From Bin34 sp963422415 (lineage in GTDB: Bacteria > Chloroflexota > Anaerolineae > Caldilineales > Caldilineaceae), in contig OY729430.1 of NCBI GenBank assembly GCA_963422415.1, positions 3,100,001 to 3,164,000 on the forward strand: DNA of 64,000 nucleotides. Direction: 5' to 3'. Positions within the stretch are counted from its first letter, which is position 1, and each line of letters begins with the position of its first letter. The notes under the pieces are model-generated. The model was not told where the DNA came from, did not search any database, and saw only the letters and a list, made by a program, of their open reading frames with translations. Made by a program: the position numbers and the translations under genes. Below are positions 1 through 9,344 of the stretch, in pieces.

Positions 1-1
1 C

Positions 2-991
2 ATCTCCGAAGCGGAAGCCCAAGGCTTCCTAGGCCGCGGCATCTGCGGCACCGACATGAATCTCAAGATCGTGGTGCATCGCGGGGCGGGCGCCTACATC
101 TGCGGCGAGGAATCCGCGTTGCTGAGCAGTCTGGAGGGATATCGAGGCTTCCCACGCTCGCGGCCGCCCTTCCCAGCCGTAGCCGGCCTGTATGCCAAGC
201 CGACCATCATCAACAACGTGGAATCGGTCTGCAATATCCTGCATATTGCCCGCATGGGATCCGAGGCCTATCGGCAATACGGCACGGAAGCCAGTCCGGG
301 CTTTCGCATGTTCTGCCTCAGCGGCAACGTCATGCGGCCGGGATTGTACGAACTGCCGCACGGCACCCCGCTGCAAGAGCTGATTTTCGCGCACGGCGGT
401 GGTCCGCAACATCCCGATGCCCCTGTTCGGGCCGTCATTCCCGGCGGGCTGTCCATGCAGCTGTTCTCGTCGGATCAGTTGGACACAGGCTTGGATCCGG
501 AGAGCATCGCCGCCGCCGGATCCAATCTGGGATCCGCCGGCATTATCGTGATGGACGCCAACGCGTCCATGGTGGAGGTGGGCTTGCGCACGGCCACCTT
601 CTTTCGGGAAGAAAGCTGCGGCAAGTGCACCCCCTGCCGCGAAGGCACCACATGGATGGAAGACATCCTGAAGCGAATTCAACGCGGCGGCGGCCGGCCG
701 GCCGACCTGACGCTGCTGGAGTTCATCGCGGACAACATCGCGGGCAAGTCCTTCTGTCCTTTCGGTTTCGCCGCGGTATGGGGCCTGCAGAGCAATCTGG
801 CCAAATTCAAGTCGGACTGGATGCGGCACATCCACGAGACCAATCCCGACGGGCAGGGCCCCAACCTGCCGGTGCGGCCTGTCTATCGGCCGGACACCGA
901 GAGCCCGACTGGCCTGCATGAAATCGCCCTTGCGCCTCTGGGCGAGTCCCCGCTGACCCGGGATACCGTCATCACCATGGAAGGATCGTAG
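2..991 (+). CDS. nuoF: NADH-quinone oxidoreductase subunit F, C-terminal part (5' end outside window)
   Basis: This is the FMN- and NADH-binding subunit of respiratory complex I, which passes electrons from NADH into the iron-sulfur chain. The reading frame is open from the first bases of the window, so the start lies upstream and only about 329 residues are seen. The segment contains the GAGAYICGEE region of the nucleotide-binding fold and the ESCGKCTPCREGT motif, whose cysteines, with a later one in the SFCPFG stretch, ligate the N3 [4Fe-4S] cluster. It ends at TAG 989-991 and nuoG starts 40 bases later. The C-terminal tail of about 45 residues after the cluster domain is ordinary for the family. 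Identification is firm. Confidence 0.95.
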   Translation: MSEAEAQGFLGRGICGTDMNLKIVVHRGAGAYICGEESALLSSLEGYRGFPRSRPPFPAVAGLYAKPTIINNVESVCNILHIARMGSEAYRQYGTEASPGFRMFCLSGNVMRPGLYELPHGTPLQELIFAHGGGPQHPDAPVRAVIPGGLSMQLFSSDQLDTGLDPESIAAAGSNLGSAGIIVMDANASMVEVGLRTATFFREESCGKCTPCREGTTWMEDILKRIQRGGGRPADLTLLEFIADNIAGKSFCPFGFAAVWGLQSNLAKFKSDWMRHIHETNPDGQGPNLPVRPVYRPDTESPTGLHEIALAPLGESPLTRDTVITMEGS

Positions 992-1031
992 GCTAGGCCT
1001 GCCGGCCTTCTGTACCCAGGGAACGATTCGC

Positions 1032-3566
1032 ATGTCTGAACTTGAACATGTAACTCTCACCATCAACGAGCGGGAAGTGTCCGTCCCCAAGGGGAAGCTG
1101 CTCGTTGACGTAGCCACGGACCTAGGCATTGAAATCCCGGTCTTCTGCAGTCACCCCAAGCTGGATCCCGTGGCCTGCTGTCGGCAGTGTCTGGTGGAAT
1201 TTGACGGGCCCCGTGGCACCATGTTGAACACGGCCTGCAACGCCCCCGTGATGGACGGCATGGTGGTCCGCACCAATACGGATGCGGTCAGGGCCGCGCA
1301 GGAAGCCAATCTGGGCTTCATCCTGCTGCATCATCCGCTGGACTGCCCCATCTGCGACAAGGGGGGGGAATGTCCACTCCAAGACATGACCATGCGTTTC
1401 GGGCCCGGGATCAGCCAGTTGGTGGAACCCAAGCGACATGCCCACAAGAACTACGCCATCTCGGACACCATTGTCCTGGATCAGGAGCGGTGCGTAATCT
1501 GCTGGCGCTGTGTACGCTACCTTGAGGAATGGGAGGAAAAACCGCAATTGGGCCTCTTCCAACGCGGCGGCGACACGGTCATCGATGTCCAGCCCGGGCA
1601 GTGCGTGGACGCCAAGACCAGCGGCAACATCATTGACATTTGTCCGGTGGGAGCCCTGACCAGTCGCACGTCCCGGTTCCAGTACCGGCCTTGGCAGGTG
1701 CAACGCACAGCTTCCATCAGCCTGCATGATCCCATGGGCAACAACATCAGCCTTGACACGCGCAACGATACCGCAGTGCGGCGGATTCTGGGCCGCGAAA
1801 ACATGGCCGTCAACGACCAGTTCATCACCGACAAGGATCGGTTCTGCTTCCACTGGGCGCAGCACCCCGAACGGCTGACCAAGCCGCTGGTGCGCAGAGG
1901 GGCCGGCCAGCCCCTGACGGAATCCACATGGGACGAGGCCTTGACGCGGGTCGCCACCGGGCTGCAGGCGGCCCAGCCCCAGGCCACGGGGTTCATTGGC
2001 GGCGCCAAGCTCAGCAACGAGAGCAATTACCTGCTGCAACGGCTGGCGCGCGAGGCGTTGCACACCAACAACGTGGACCATCGGCAGGGCGGAGACGTGC
2101 AGACCGGCGTGACCGGTCTGCCGGACCTGACTCACCTGATGCAGCCGCAATACGGCCCCAAGCCCGCCGCAGAGGTGATCTTCCTCTTCGGCTTGGACCC
2201 CAGCGAAGAGATCCCCATGCTGGACGTGCATCTGAAAAGGGCCGTTCACAGGGGCGGCGTGCGGCTCTTTGTGGCCCATCCCCGCAAGATTGAAAGCACG
2301 GTGCGCGCCGCGGCTTCGGTACAGTACCTGCCGGGGAACGAACTAGCCCTTGTACAAGCGATGGCCCAGCACATTCTGGCTCATCAGGGCATACCCGTCC
2401 CCGGATATGCCGGTTGGCAAAATGGCCCAGAGCTGGAAGTCGACGCCCCCCGCGAGACGGTGCGGGATATCGGTCTGGCCTTGGCACAATGCACACACGG
2501 GGTCATCATTTGCGGCCCGGACATTGGACACCAAGACAAGGGCCAGGCCGTGCGTGCGGCCTTGCAGCATCTGGCGGCGTTGACCGGACACACTGAGAGG
2601 TTGTCCTTTGTGGGGTTGGACGCCAATAGCCAAGGATGTCGGGACATGGGCGTGCTGCCGACCTGCCTGCCCGGCGGCTTCGCCCTGGATGACGAGACGG
2701 CTCGGCAGCGGCTGGCGGCCTTGTGGGGCGCCGAATTGCCGACGGAGACGGGCCAGACCTATGCCGCCATGCTGGAGACCGCGGGCCAGTCCGTCCAGAG
2801 CCTGTATGTCATGGGCGCGGACCCGGCATCCGAAAACGCACGCTGGGCCCAGAACCTGAGCCAATTGGATTTCCTGGTGGTGCAAGACCTGTTTTTGACT
2901 GCCACGGCAGAAAGGGCCGATGTGGTGCTGCCGGCCGTGAGCTGGGTCGAAACGGATGGGACCTTCACCAACCTGGATCGCCGGGTGCAGCGGAGTCCCA
3001 GGGCAATCGGCAATCCGGCTTCCGCGGCGGCCCCGGACTGGAACATTCTGGATCATGTAGCGGCCCGCCTGGGACATGACTGGAACTACCGTTCGGCACG
3101 GGACATCACGACGGAACTGGGGCAGGCCGTACCCACCTATGCCGACATTGTCTGGGACAGTCTGGGAGAATCAGGTCAGCGACGGCAGTCTGACGCCAGC
3201 CCTCCCCTGCCCCCGGAATTGCCGATGGCCGCAATGGCTGGCCCACCCAAGAGGAATTCCTTGCGTCTGTATCGTGGTCGCCTGTTCTACGATGCCGGGC
3301 GCATGTGCGCCCTGACCCCGGAAGTCCAGAACATGATTCCGGACGACTTCCTGGCCGTGCATCCGGCGGACTTGGCTGCCCAGCGCCTGGAGGACGGGAC
3401 GACCGTAGTGGTGACAAGCGACCATGGCTCGGTTTCGGTGCCGATCAAGGCGGACGACCGCATCGCGGCAGGCAGCGTGTGGCTGCCCGAAAGCCTGCGG
3501 AACACTGCCGTGGGCACCGTGCTTCACGACAGTTATTGGGAATGGGTGACTCTCTCCCAGGCGTAG
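1032..3566 (+). CDS. nuoG: NADH-quinone oxidoreductase subunit G
   Basis: This is the large iron-sulfur subunit of the complex I peripheral arm, 844 residues. The N-terminus is a [2Fe-2S] ferredoxin domain (Cys39, Cys50, Cys53, Cys69). It is followed by the His-Cys cluster motif HPLDCPICDKGGECPLQD at about residue 105, a CVICWRC cluster motif with a further ICPVGAL cysteine, and then a molybdopterin-oxidoreductase-like domain that in this family usually carries no molybdenum. The length lies in the usual NuoG range. It starts at ATG 1032, 40 bases after nuoF, and is followed 17 bases later by nuoH, so it is part of one operon. Confidence 0.95.
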   Translation: MSELEHVTLTINEREVSVPKGKLLVDVATDLGIEIPVFCSHPKLDPVACCRQCLVEFDGPRGTMLNTACNAPVMDGMVVRTNTDAVRAAQEANLGFILLHHPLDCPICDKGGECPLQDMTMRFGPGISQLVEPKRHAHKNYAISDTIVLDQERCVICWRCVRYLEEWEEKPQLGLFQRGGDTVIDVQPGQCVDAKTSGNIIDICPVGALTSRTSRFQYRPWQVQRTASISLHDPMGNNISLDTRNDTAVRRILGRENMAVNDQFITDKDRFCFHWAQHPERLTKPLVRRGAGQPLTESTWDEALTRVATGLQAAQPQATGFIGGAKLSNESNYLLQRLAREALHTNNVDHRQGGDVQTGVTGLPDLTHLMQPQYGPKPAAEVIFLFGLDPSEEIPMLDVHLKRAVHRGGVRLFVAHPRKIESTVRAAASVQYLPGNELALVQAMAQHILAHQGIPVPGYAGWQNGPELEVDAPRETVRDIGLALAQCTHGVIICGPDIGHQDKGQAVRAALQHLAALTGHTERLSFVGLDANSQGCRDMGVLPTCLPGGFALDDETARQRLAALWGAELPTETGQTYAAMLETAGQSVQSLYVMGADPASENARWAQNLSQLDFLVVQDLFLTATAERADVVLPAVSWVETDGTFTNLDRRVQRSPRAIGNPASAAAPDWNILDHVAARLGHDWNYRSARDITTELGQAVPTYADIVWDSLGESGQRRQSDASPPLPPELPMAAMAGPPKRNSLRLYRGRLFYDAGRMCALTPEVQNMIPDDFLAVHPADLAAQRLEDGTTVVVTSDHGSVSVPIKADDRIAAGSVWLPESLRNTAVGTVLHDSYWEWVTLSQA

Positions 3567-3583
3567 CCGGAGAGAGGTGTGTC

Positions 3584-4561
3584 ATGGCTGCTCAGGACAT
3601 CCTGCTGGTTATCGGACGGGCCTTGCTGCTCTGTTTCGTGGTGATCACGGGCTTCGCCTACCTGACTTGGGTGGAACGCAAGATCCTGGCCCGTTTCCAG
3701 GTGCGCATTGGCCCCAATCGGGCGGGACCCTTCGGCTTGCTGCAGCCGGCGGCGGACGCCGTCAAGGCGATCTTCAAGGAAGAGTACATTCCAGGCCACG
3801 TGGACAAGGTGATCTATGTCTTGGCCCCGGCTCTGGCGTTGGCTCCGGCTCTTATCATCTGGGCTGTCATCCCCATCGCCAAAGGCACGCCGGCCATCGC
3901 CGACGTGAACATCGGGTTCCTGTGGATTCTGGCGGTCGCGGGCATTGAAAGCTTCGGGGTCATTCTGGCCGGCTGGAGCAGCAACAACAACTACGCCCTG
4001 CTGGGGGCGTTGCGCTCCGCGGCCCAGATCATCAGCTACGAAATTCCCTTGGGCTTGTTTCTGGTCAGTATTGCCATGTTGGGGGGCACCTTCAGCTTGG
4101 TGGAGCTGGTGGAAACCCCCCGGGCCATCTGGGAATGGATCTGGGTGCTGCTGGCCTTCCCGTTCTTTTTCATATCGGTGTTGGCAGAGACGAACCGCTC
4201 GCCCTTTGATCTGCCGGAAACCGAAAATGAGCTGATCGCCGGCTTCTTCACGGAATACGGCGGCATGAAGTTCTCCATGTTCATGATGGCCGAATACATC
4301 AACATGATCACCACCAGCACGGTGGTGGCCACGCTGTTCTTCGGGGGCTGGCGCGGCCCAATGGCCCATGAAATCCTGTGGCTGGGTCCCGTATATCTGG
4401 GCCTGAAGGTGTTGGCGCTCCTGTTCCTCTTTATCTGGATCCGGGGCAGTGTCAGTCGGCCGCGGTTTGACCAAGTGATGCGTTTCAACTGGAAGGTGTT
4501 GATTCCGCTGGGCTTGATATACCTGATTGTGACTGCCGTCTTGACTGTCTTCGTGAAATGA
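3584..4561 (+). CDS. nuoH: NADH-quinone oxidoreductase subunit H
   Basis: This is the membrane subunit at the junction of the hydrophilic and membrane arms, forming part of the quinone-binding chamber. It has 325 residues and about eight transmembrane helices. Diagnostic stretches are TWVERKILARFQVRIGPNRAGPFG near residue 25 and the acidic loop with ETNRSPFDLPETENELIAG. The frame is open much further upstream, but I chose ATG 3584 because it lies 8 bases behind a GGAGAGAGG ribosome-binding site and gives the family N-terminus. Any earlier start would overlap nuoG. nuoI follows 13 bases later. Confidence 0.95.
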   Translation: MAAQDILLVIGRALLLCFVVITGFAYLTWVERKILARFQVRIGPNRAGPFGLLQPAADAVKAIFKEEYIPGHVDKVIYVLAPALALAPALIIWAVIPIAKGTPAIADVNIGFLWILAVAGIESFGVILAGWSSNNNYALLGALRSAAQIISYEIPLGLFLVSIAMLGGTFSLVELVETPRAIWEWIWVLLAFPFFFISVLAETNRSPFDLPETENELIAGFFTEYGGMKFSMFMMAEYINMITTSTVVATLFFGGWRGPMAHEILWLGPVYLGLKVLALLFLFIWIRGSVSRPRFDQVMRFNWKVLIPLGLIYLIVTAVLTVFVK

Positions 4562-4574
4562 GGAGCTTGGGACC

Positions 4575-5048
4575 GTGGGAGTAGAGGATTACATCAAGGG
4601 GGGAATGGAACTGGCCAAGGCCATGGGCATCACCTTCAAGAACTTGCGCCGGAGGCCGATCACGGTGGAATATCCATACGAAGCCGTGCCGATCTACCCC
4701 CGGTTCCGCGGCAAGCATGAGCTACGCCGCTATGAGAATGGCATGGAACGGTGCATCGGCTGCATGTTGTGCGAGGCCGCCTGTCCTACCAACGCCATCT
4801 ACGTGGATGCGGAGGAGAACTCCACGGACAGTCCCGTTTCGCCAGGGGAACGGTACGCCAAGGTATATGAAGTCAATCTGCTGCGCTGCGTCTTTTGCGG
4901 AGACTGCGAAGAGGCCTGCCCCACGGAAGCCATCGTGCTGGGTCATGACTTTGCCATGGCCAACTACGACCGGCAGGACTTCATTCTGGACAAGGAACAG
5001 TTGCTCAATCCAGAAGAGGCCAATGTCATCATCCGATCGGAAGGATAG
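4575..5048 (+). CDS. nuoI: NADH-quinone oxidoreductase subunit I
   Basis: This 157-residue protein carries two [4Fe-4S] clusters (N6a and N6b) that deliver electrons towards quinone. Two ferredoxin motifs are visible: CIGCMLCEAACP and CVFCGDCEEACP. The length is usual for NuoI. The start is GTG at 4575, the first in-frame start after nuoH, and the N-terminus (GVEDYIKGGMELAKAMG) matches the amphipathic membrane-anchoring helix of the family. It sits between nuoH and nuoJ in the standard order. Confidence 0.95.
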   Translation: MGVEDYIKGGMELAKAMGITFKNLRRRPITVEYPYEAVPIYPRFRGKHELRRYENGMERCIGCMLCEAACPTNAIYVDAEENSTDSPVSPGERYAKVYEVNLLRCVFCGDCEEACPTEAIVLGHDFAMANYDRQDFILDKEQLLNPEEANVIIRSEG

Positions 5049-5069
5049 GCTGTCACGCCGCGGCAAATC

Positions 5070-5594
5070 ATGAATTCACTCTTTTTCGTTGGGACAGGGG
5101 CGGTAGCCCTGGCCGCCGCGCTGGGCGTGCTGCTCAGTCGGCAACCGGTTCACAGCGCCTTGTTCCTGATGGCCAATTTCGCGTCCCTGGCGGTTTTGTA
5201 TGTCACCTTGGACGCCCAGTTTCTGGCTGCTGCCCAAGTCATCATCTATGCCGGCGGCATCGTGATCCTGATACTCTTTGTCATCATGCTGATCGGCCAT
5301 GAGGCCAATGATCGGCCAGACAGCCGCAGGGGTTGGATCCAGGTGGTCAGCGTGCTGCTCGCCCTGCTGCTGTTGGTCAGTCTGGGATCCCAGCTGCTAT
5401 TCCGGGCAGGCGCCGCCAAGGGCATACCATCCGGCGGCACGCCCGCCCACATAGGCGAGGTCCTCTTTGTCCGCTATCTGCTGCCTTTCGAGTTCGTGGC
5501 CATCCTGCTGCTGGTAGCGCTGATCGGGGCCTTGATCATGGGACGCAAGCTAAAGGCCAAGGAGCAGCCAACCCAGGAAGAACAGACGGCATGA
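5070..5594 (+). CDS. nuoJ: NADH-quinone oxidoreductase subunit J
   Basis: This small membrane subunit of complex I has 174 residues and about five transmembrane helices. It contains the conserved segment AQFLAAAQVIIYAGGIVILILFVIM, the third-helix region with the pi-bulge tyrosine. The C-terminal tail KLKAKEQPTQEEQTA is polar and probably cytoplasmic. The stop codon overlaps the start of nuoK (ATGATG across 5591-5596), which points to coupled translation of the two subunits. Confidence 0.93.
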   Translation: MNSLFFVGTGAVALAAALGVLLSRQPVHSALFLMANFASLAVLYVTLDAQFLAAAQVIIYAGGIVILILFVIMLIGHEANDRPDSRRGWIQVVSVLLALLLLVSLGSQLLFRAGAAKGIPSGGTPAHIGEVLFVRYLLPFEFVAILLLVALIGALIMGRKLKAKEQPTQEEQTA

Positions 5595-5893
5595 TGGACA
5601 CCAACCTGTACTTGGCGCTCAGCGCCTTGATATTCACGATCGGAGCCTTGGGGGTGCTGATGAGGCGCAACGCCCTGATCATCTTCATGTGCGTCGAGAT
5701 GATGCTGAACAGCGTCAACTTGAGCCTGGTGGCTCTCAGCCATCGCTGGGGCAATGTGGACGGGCAGATTTTCGTCTTTGTCATCATGGCCGTCGCGGCG
5801 GCCGAGGTCGCCATTGGCCTGGCCATCCTGATTGCCAACACACGACACAGCCAGAGCGTCAACGTCGACAAGATCGATCTACTGCGCTGGTAA
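5591..5893 (+). CDS. nuoK: NADH-quinone oxidoreductase subunit K
   Basis: This 100-residue protein has three transmembrane helices and is part of the proton-translocating membrane arm. The family signature GVLMRRNALIIFMCVEMMLNSVNL includes the conserved membrane glutamate of helix 2, and the second conserved glutamate is in AAAEVAIGLAI. The frame is open far upstream, but homologues begin at this MMDTNLYL sequence and ATG 5591 overlaps the nuoJ stop. ATG 5594 would serve equally well. nuoL begins 35 bases downstream. Confidence 0.94.
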   Translation: MMDTNLYLALSALIFTIGALGVLMRRNALIIFMCVEMMLNSVNLSLVALSHRWGNVDGQIFVFVIMAVAAAEVAIGLAILIANTRHSQSVNVDKIDLLRW

Positions 5894-5928
5894 CCCTGTG
5901 AATTCCCCTTGATCCTCAGGTTGTCTGC

Positions 5929-7818
5929 ATGATTGGATATTCCGCTGCCTGGCTGCTGGCCCTGCCTTTGGCCGGTCTGCTGCTGAACACCTTCGTCGGC
6001 CGCCGGTACAGCAGAACCCTCGCCGGCACTATCGCGTCCGGGGCGGTGGGCCTTGCCTTTCTGATCGCGATCCTGATGGCGCCAGACATCTATGGTTCTC
6101 ACGGCGAGCACGCCGGCCAGACGCTGCCACTGTGGGACTGGATTACGATAGGCGAACTGCAGGTGCCACTGGCCTTGCTGGTTGATCCACTGAGCCTGAC
6201 CTTGACACTGGTGGTCACCGGCGTGGGTTTTCTGATCCATGTGTACGCCATGGGCTACATGGTGGACGACGCCCGCCTTGCCCGCTTCTTCATCTATCTC
6301 AATTTCTTCATCCTAGCCATGCTGCTGCTGGTGCTGGGTGACAGTTTCGTCACTCTCTTTATTGGCTGGGAGGGCGTGGGTCTGGCGTCCTATCTCTTGA
6401 TCGGCTTCTGGTTCGACCGGGAAGACGAGCTGTACGGATCCTATGCGGATTGCGGTAAGAAGGCCTTTGTGGTCAATCGCATCGGTGATGTAGGCCTGAT
6501 TTTGGCCATGGGTCTGATTTGGACCACCGTGGGCACGTTGAATTTCACAGAGGCGTTGCAGGGCCTGGCGACCATGTCCGAAGCGCCACTCGTCCTGATA
6601 TGTCTGCTGCTACTCTTGGCGGTGGCCGGCAAGAGCGCCCAGTTTCCGCTGTATGTATGGCTCCCCGACGCCATGGCCGGCCCTACACCGGTTTCGGCTC
6701 TCATTCACGCCGCCACCATGGTCACGGCGGGCATCTACCTCATGGCACGCACGCATGTGCTGTGGGAACTGGCCCCCATGGCCAGCGCCATTGCGGCCTG
6801 GATTGGCGTGGGCACCGCCTTTGTGGCCGCGACCATGGCCATGGTGCAGACGGACCTGAAGAAGGTGTTGGCCTATTCCACGATTTCCCAACTGGGGTAC
6901 ATGGTCCTGGGCGCGGGTGTCGGCGCCTTTGCCTTTGCGATCTTTCATCTGGTGACGCATGCCTTCTTCAAGGCTCTGCTCTTCCTCAGCGCGGGGAGCG
7001 TGCAACATGCCACGCACGAACTGGACATGCGGAAATTGGGAGGGTTGCGGCTCAAGATGCCCCATACGGCCCGCAATTTCCTGATTGGCAGCCTGGCTCT
7101 GGCCGGAATTCCGCCGCTGGCCGGCTTCTTCTCCAAGGACGGCATTCTGCTGTATGCCTTTCAGCACAACATTCTGCTGTACTTCTTGGGTCTGGTCACT
7201 GCCCTGGTCACCGCCATCTACATCTTCCGCGCCTACTACCTGACCTTCATGGGCGAACCCCGGGATGCACACGTGGATTCCCATGTCCACGAAAGCGGCA
7301 GACTCATCTTGGCGCCGCTGTGGATTCTGTCCGCCTTGACGATTCTGGGGGGAGCCCTCAATCTGCCTTTCGTGCTGACCTTGGAGCACGCTTTGGCCTC
7401 GGTAGTGGGCGAACTGGAGCCACCTGTGCCCTCGCTGGAGATTGCATTGCTGGTGGTCAGCGCCATGGTGGCCATTGGAGGCGCCCGTCTGGCCTGGGGC
7501 GCCTATCGTCGGCATATGGCTTGGGTGGACTCCATTCGGGCCACCTTCAAGCCTCTGGCCAAACTGGCCCAGCAACGCTGGTATCTGGACGATCTGTATG
7601 ACCGGCAGATACTGCGGGGCAGCCATACGCTCAGCCAATGGCTGAGCACTACAGTGGACCAGCAGGGCATTGATCGTGCGGTGAACTGGGGCGCGGAAAC
7701 CGCCTTGAACTGGAGTCGGAAGCTGCGACGTCTCAATGACGGCCGGGTGCCCACTTACGTCTTCAGCATGTTTGTCGGAGCCGCCTTGCTGGTGGCGTAC
7801 TTCTGGATTGCTCTCTAG
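5929..7818 (+). CDS. nuoL: NADH-quinone oxidoreductase subunit L
   Basis: This is the distal antiporter-like proton pump of complex I, 629 residues. It shows the Mrp-antiporter family core: GWEGVGLASYLLIGFW near residue 145, KSAQFPLYVWLPDAMAGPTPVSALIHAATMV, and DLKKVLAYSTISQLGYM. The C-terminus has the long lateral region and a final transmembrane anchor (FSMFVGAALLVAYFWIAL). Length and domain order are those of a full NuoL. It is followed 29 bases later by nuoM. Confidence 0.95.
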   Translation: MIGYSAAWLLALPLAGLLLNTFVGRRYSRTLAGTIASGAVGLAFLIAILMAPDIYGSHGEHAGQTLPLWDWITIGELQVPLALLVDPLSLTLTLVVTGVGFLIHVYAMGYMVDDARLARFFIYLNFFILAMLLLVLGDSFVTLFIGWEGVGLASYLLIGFWFDREDELYGSYADCGKKAFVVNRIGDVGLILAMGLIWTTVGTLNFTEALQGLATMSEAPLVLICLLLLLAVAGKSAQFPLYVWLPDAMAGPTPVSALIHAATMVTAGIYLMARTHVLWELAPMASAIAAWIGVGTAFVAATMAMVQTDLKKVLAYSTISQLGYMVLGAGVGAFAFAIFHLVTHAFFKALLFLSAGSVQHATHELDMRKLGGLRLKMPHTARNFLIGSLALAGIPPLAGFFSKDGILLYAFQHNILLYFLGLVTALVTAIYIFRAYYLTFMGEPRDAHVDSHVHESGRLILAPLWILSALTILGGALNLPFVLTLEHALASVVGELEPPVPSLEIALLVVSAMVAIGGARLAWGAYRRHMAWVDSIRATFKPLAKLAQQRWYLDDLYDRQILRGSHTLSQWLSTTVDQQGIDRAVNWGAETALNWSRKLRRLNDGRVPTYVFSMFVGAALLVAYFWIAL

Positions 7819-7847
7819 ACTCCATTCCATCTGCTCCCGTGGACGTC

Positions 7848-9314
7848 ATGTTCGATCTTCTGACCCTCGTCACCTTCCTGCCACTGTTGGGTGTCCTTGC
7901 GCTCTTTGCCGTGCGCAGTGAAATGTTCCGCAAGGTCGGGGCCTTGGCGGTTTCCCTGATGACTTTCGTGGTCAGCCTGTTCCTGCTGGTCAACTGGAAT
8001 CCGATGGAGCCCGGTGGCTTCGCCCGCGAAGTGCAGTTCAACTGGTTTCCGGAAATCGGGCTCTCCTTCCATCTGGGCGTAGACGGCATCAGCCTGTGGC
8101 TGGTGCTTCTGACCACTTTCATGATGCCCATCGCCGTGGCCTTCAGCAACCTCTATGTGAAGGATCGCATTGGCCAGCATCTGATACTGCTGCTGCTGCT
8201 GGAGACCGCCCTGATTGGGGTCTTTCTGGCTCTCGATCTGGTGCTTTTCTTTGTCTTCTTCGAGTTCACGCTGATCCCCATGTACTTCCTGATCGGGCAA
8301 TGGGGCAGCGAGAACCGGGAGTACGCGGCAATCAAGTTCGTGATGTATACCCTCTTGGGTTCCGCCTTCATGCTGGTGGCGGTGGTCAGCGTATATGCCC
8401 TGACCGGCACCTTTAGCATCATGGAGATCACCCGCGTGTTGCCGGCCACGGCCGGCATAGGTTTCCAGACACTGGGCTTTCTGGCCTTCGTGCTGGCCTT
8501 TGCCGTCAAGATTCCCCTTTTCCCCTTTCACACTTGGCTGCCTGACGCCCATGTCCAGGCGCCGACCGCCGGCAGCATTATGCTGGCCAGCCTGCTTCTC
8601 AAGATGGGCGCCTACGGAATTTTCCGCCTGGCCATTCCCTTCTTTCCCGCGGCGGCCGCGGAATTGTTGGTGTACGTCATTCTGCTGGCCTTGGCCGGCA
8701 TTGTCTATGGCGGCTTGGTGGCTCTGCAGCAAAAGGACGTGAAAAGTCTGGTGGCCTACAGCTCCGTGGCGCACATGGGATTCATCGTGCTGGGTCTCTT
8801 TGTCTTCAATACGCAGGGCGTCAGCGGAGCCATTCTGCAGATGATCAACCACGGGCTGAGCACGGGCGCTCTGTTCCTGATGGTGGGCTTCCTGTATGAA
8901 CGGCGTCATACCCGCCGTTTCGCCGACTTCGGAGGGTTGTGGAAGAGCATCCCGGTATACTGCGCCTTCTTTCTGATCATCGCCATGAGCAGCGCGGGGC
9001 TGCCCGGGCTGAACGGCTTCGTCGGCGAGTTCAGCATCCTGATGGGCGCCTATGCCGTCAATCCCGGATATGCCCTAGTGGCCAGTGTCGGCGTCGTGCT
9101 GGCGGCCTGGTATCTGCTCACGGCGTATCGCAAGCTGGCCCAAGGCGAGATTGTGCACCAGGAAAACAGGGCGGATGTCCTGTCCGACCTGAACAGCCAG
9201 GAATTGTCCATGCTGGTGCCCGTGGTCGTGATGTGCTTTGCCCTCGGCCTCTTTCCCAATCTGCTGCTGGACAAGATTGTGCCAGCGGTCGAGCTGTGGC
9301 TGCCGGGACGGTAA
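7848..9314 (+). CDS. nuoM: NADH-quinone oxidoreductase subunit M
   Basis: This is the middle antiporter-like subunit of complex I, 488 residues from ATG 7848, with about 13-14 transmembrane helices. Family stretches include LGVDGISLWLVLLTTF, FFEFTLIPMYFLIGQWG (with the conserved glutamate), FHTWLPDAHVQAPTAGS and DVKSLVAYSSVAHMGF. A GTG at 7839 in the same frame would add three residues. Neither start has a strong ribosome-binding site, and I prefer the ATG, which gives the usual hydrophobic N-terminus. nuoN follows 30 bases downstream. Confidence 0.94.
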   Translation: MFDLLTLVTFLPLLGVLALFAVRSEMFRKVGALAVSLMTFVVSLFLLVNWNPMEPGGFAREVQFNWFPEIGLSFHLGVDGISLWLVLLTTFMMPIAVAFSNLYVKDRIGQHLILLLLLETALIGVFLALDLVLFFVFFEFTLIPMYFLIGQWGSENREYAAIKFVMYTLLGSAFMLVAVVSVYALTGTFSIMEITRVLPATAGIGFQTLGFLAFVLAFAVKIPLFPFHTWLPDAHVQAPTAGSIMLASLLLKMGAYGIFRLAIPFFPAAAAELLVYVILLALAGIVYGGLVALQQKDVKSLVAYSSVAHMGFIVLGLFVFNTQGVSGAILQMINHGLSTGALFLMVGFLYERRHTRRFADFGGLWKSIPVYCAFFLIIAMSSAGLPGLNGFVGEFSILMGAYAVNPGYALVASVGVVLAAWYLLTAYRKLAQGEIVHQENRADVLSDLNSQELSMLVPVVVMCFALGLFPNLLLDKIVPAVELWLPGR

Positions 9315-9344
9315 GGTAGCCGTGAGACGGCTGGGAGGAGATTC

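Noticed and set aside
29..1129. Long minus-strand frame opposite nuoF and nuoG
   Set aside because: It is antisense to firmly identified complex I genes. G+C-rich third positions keep such frames open by chance.
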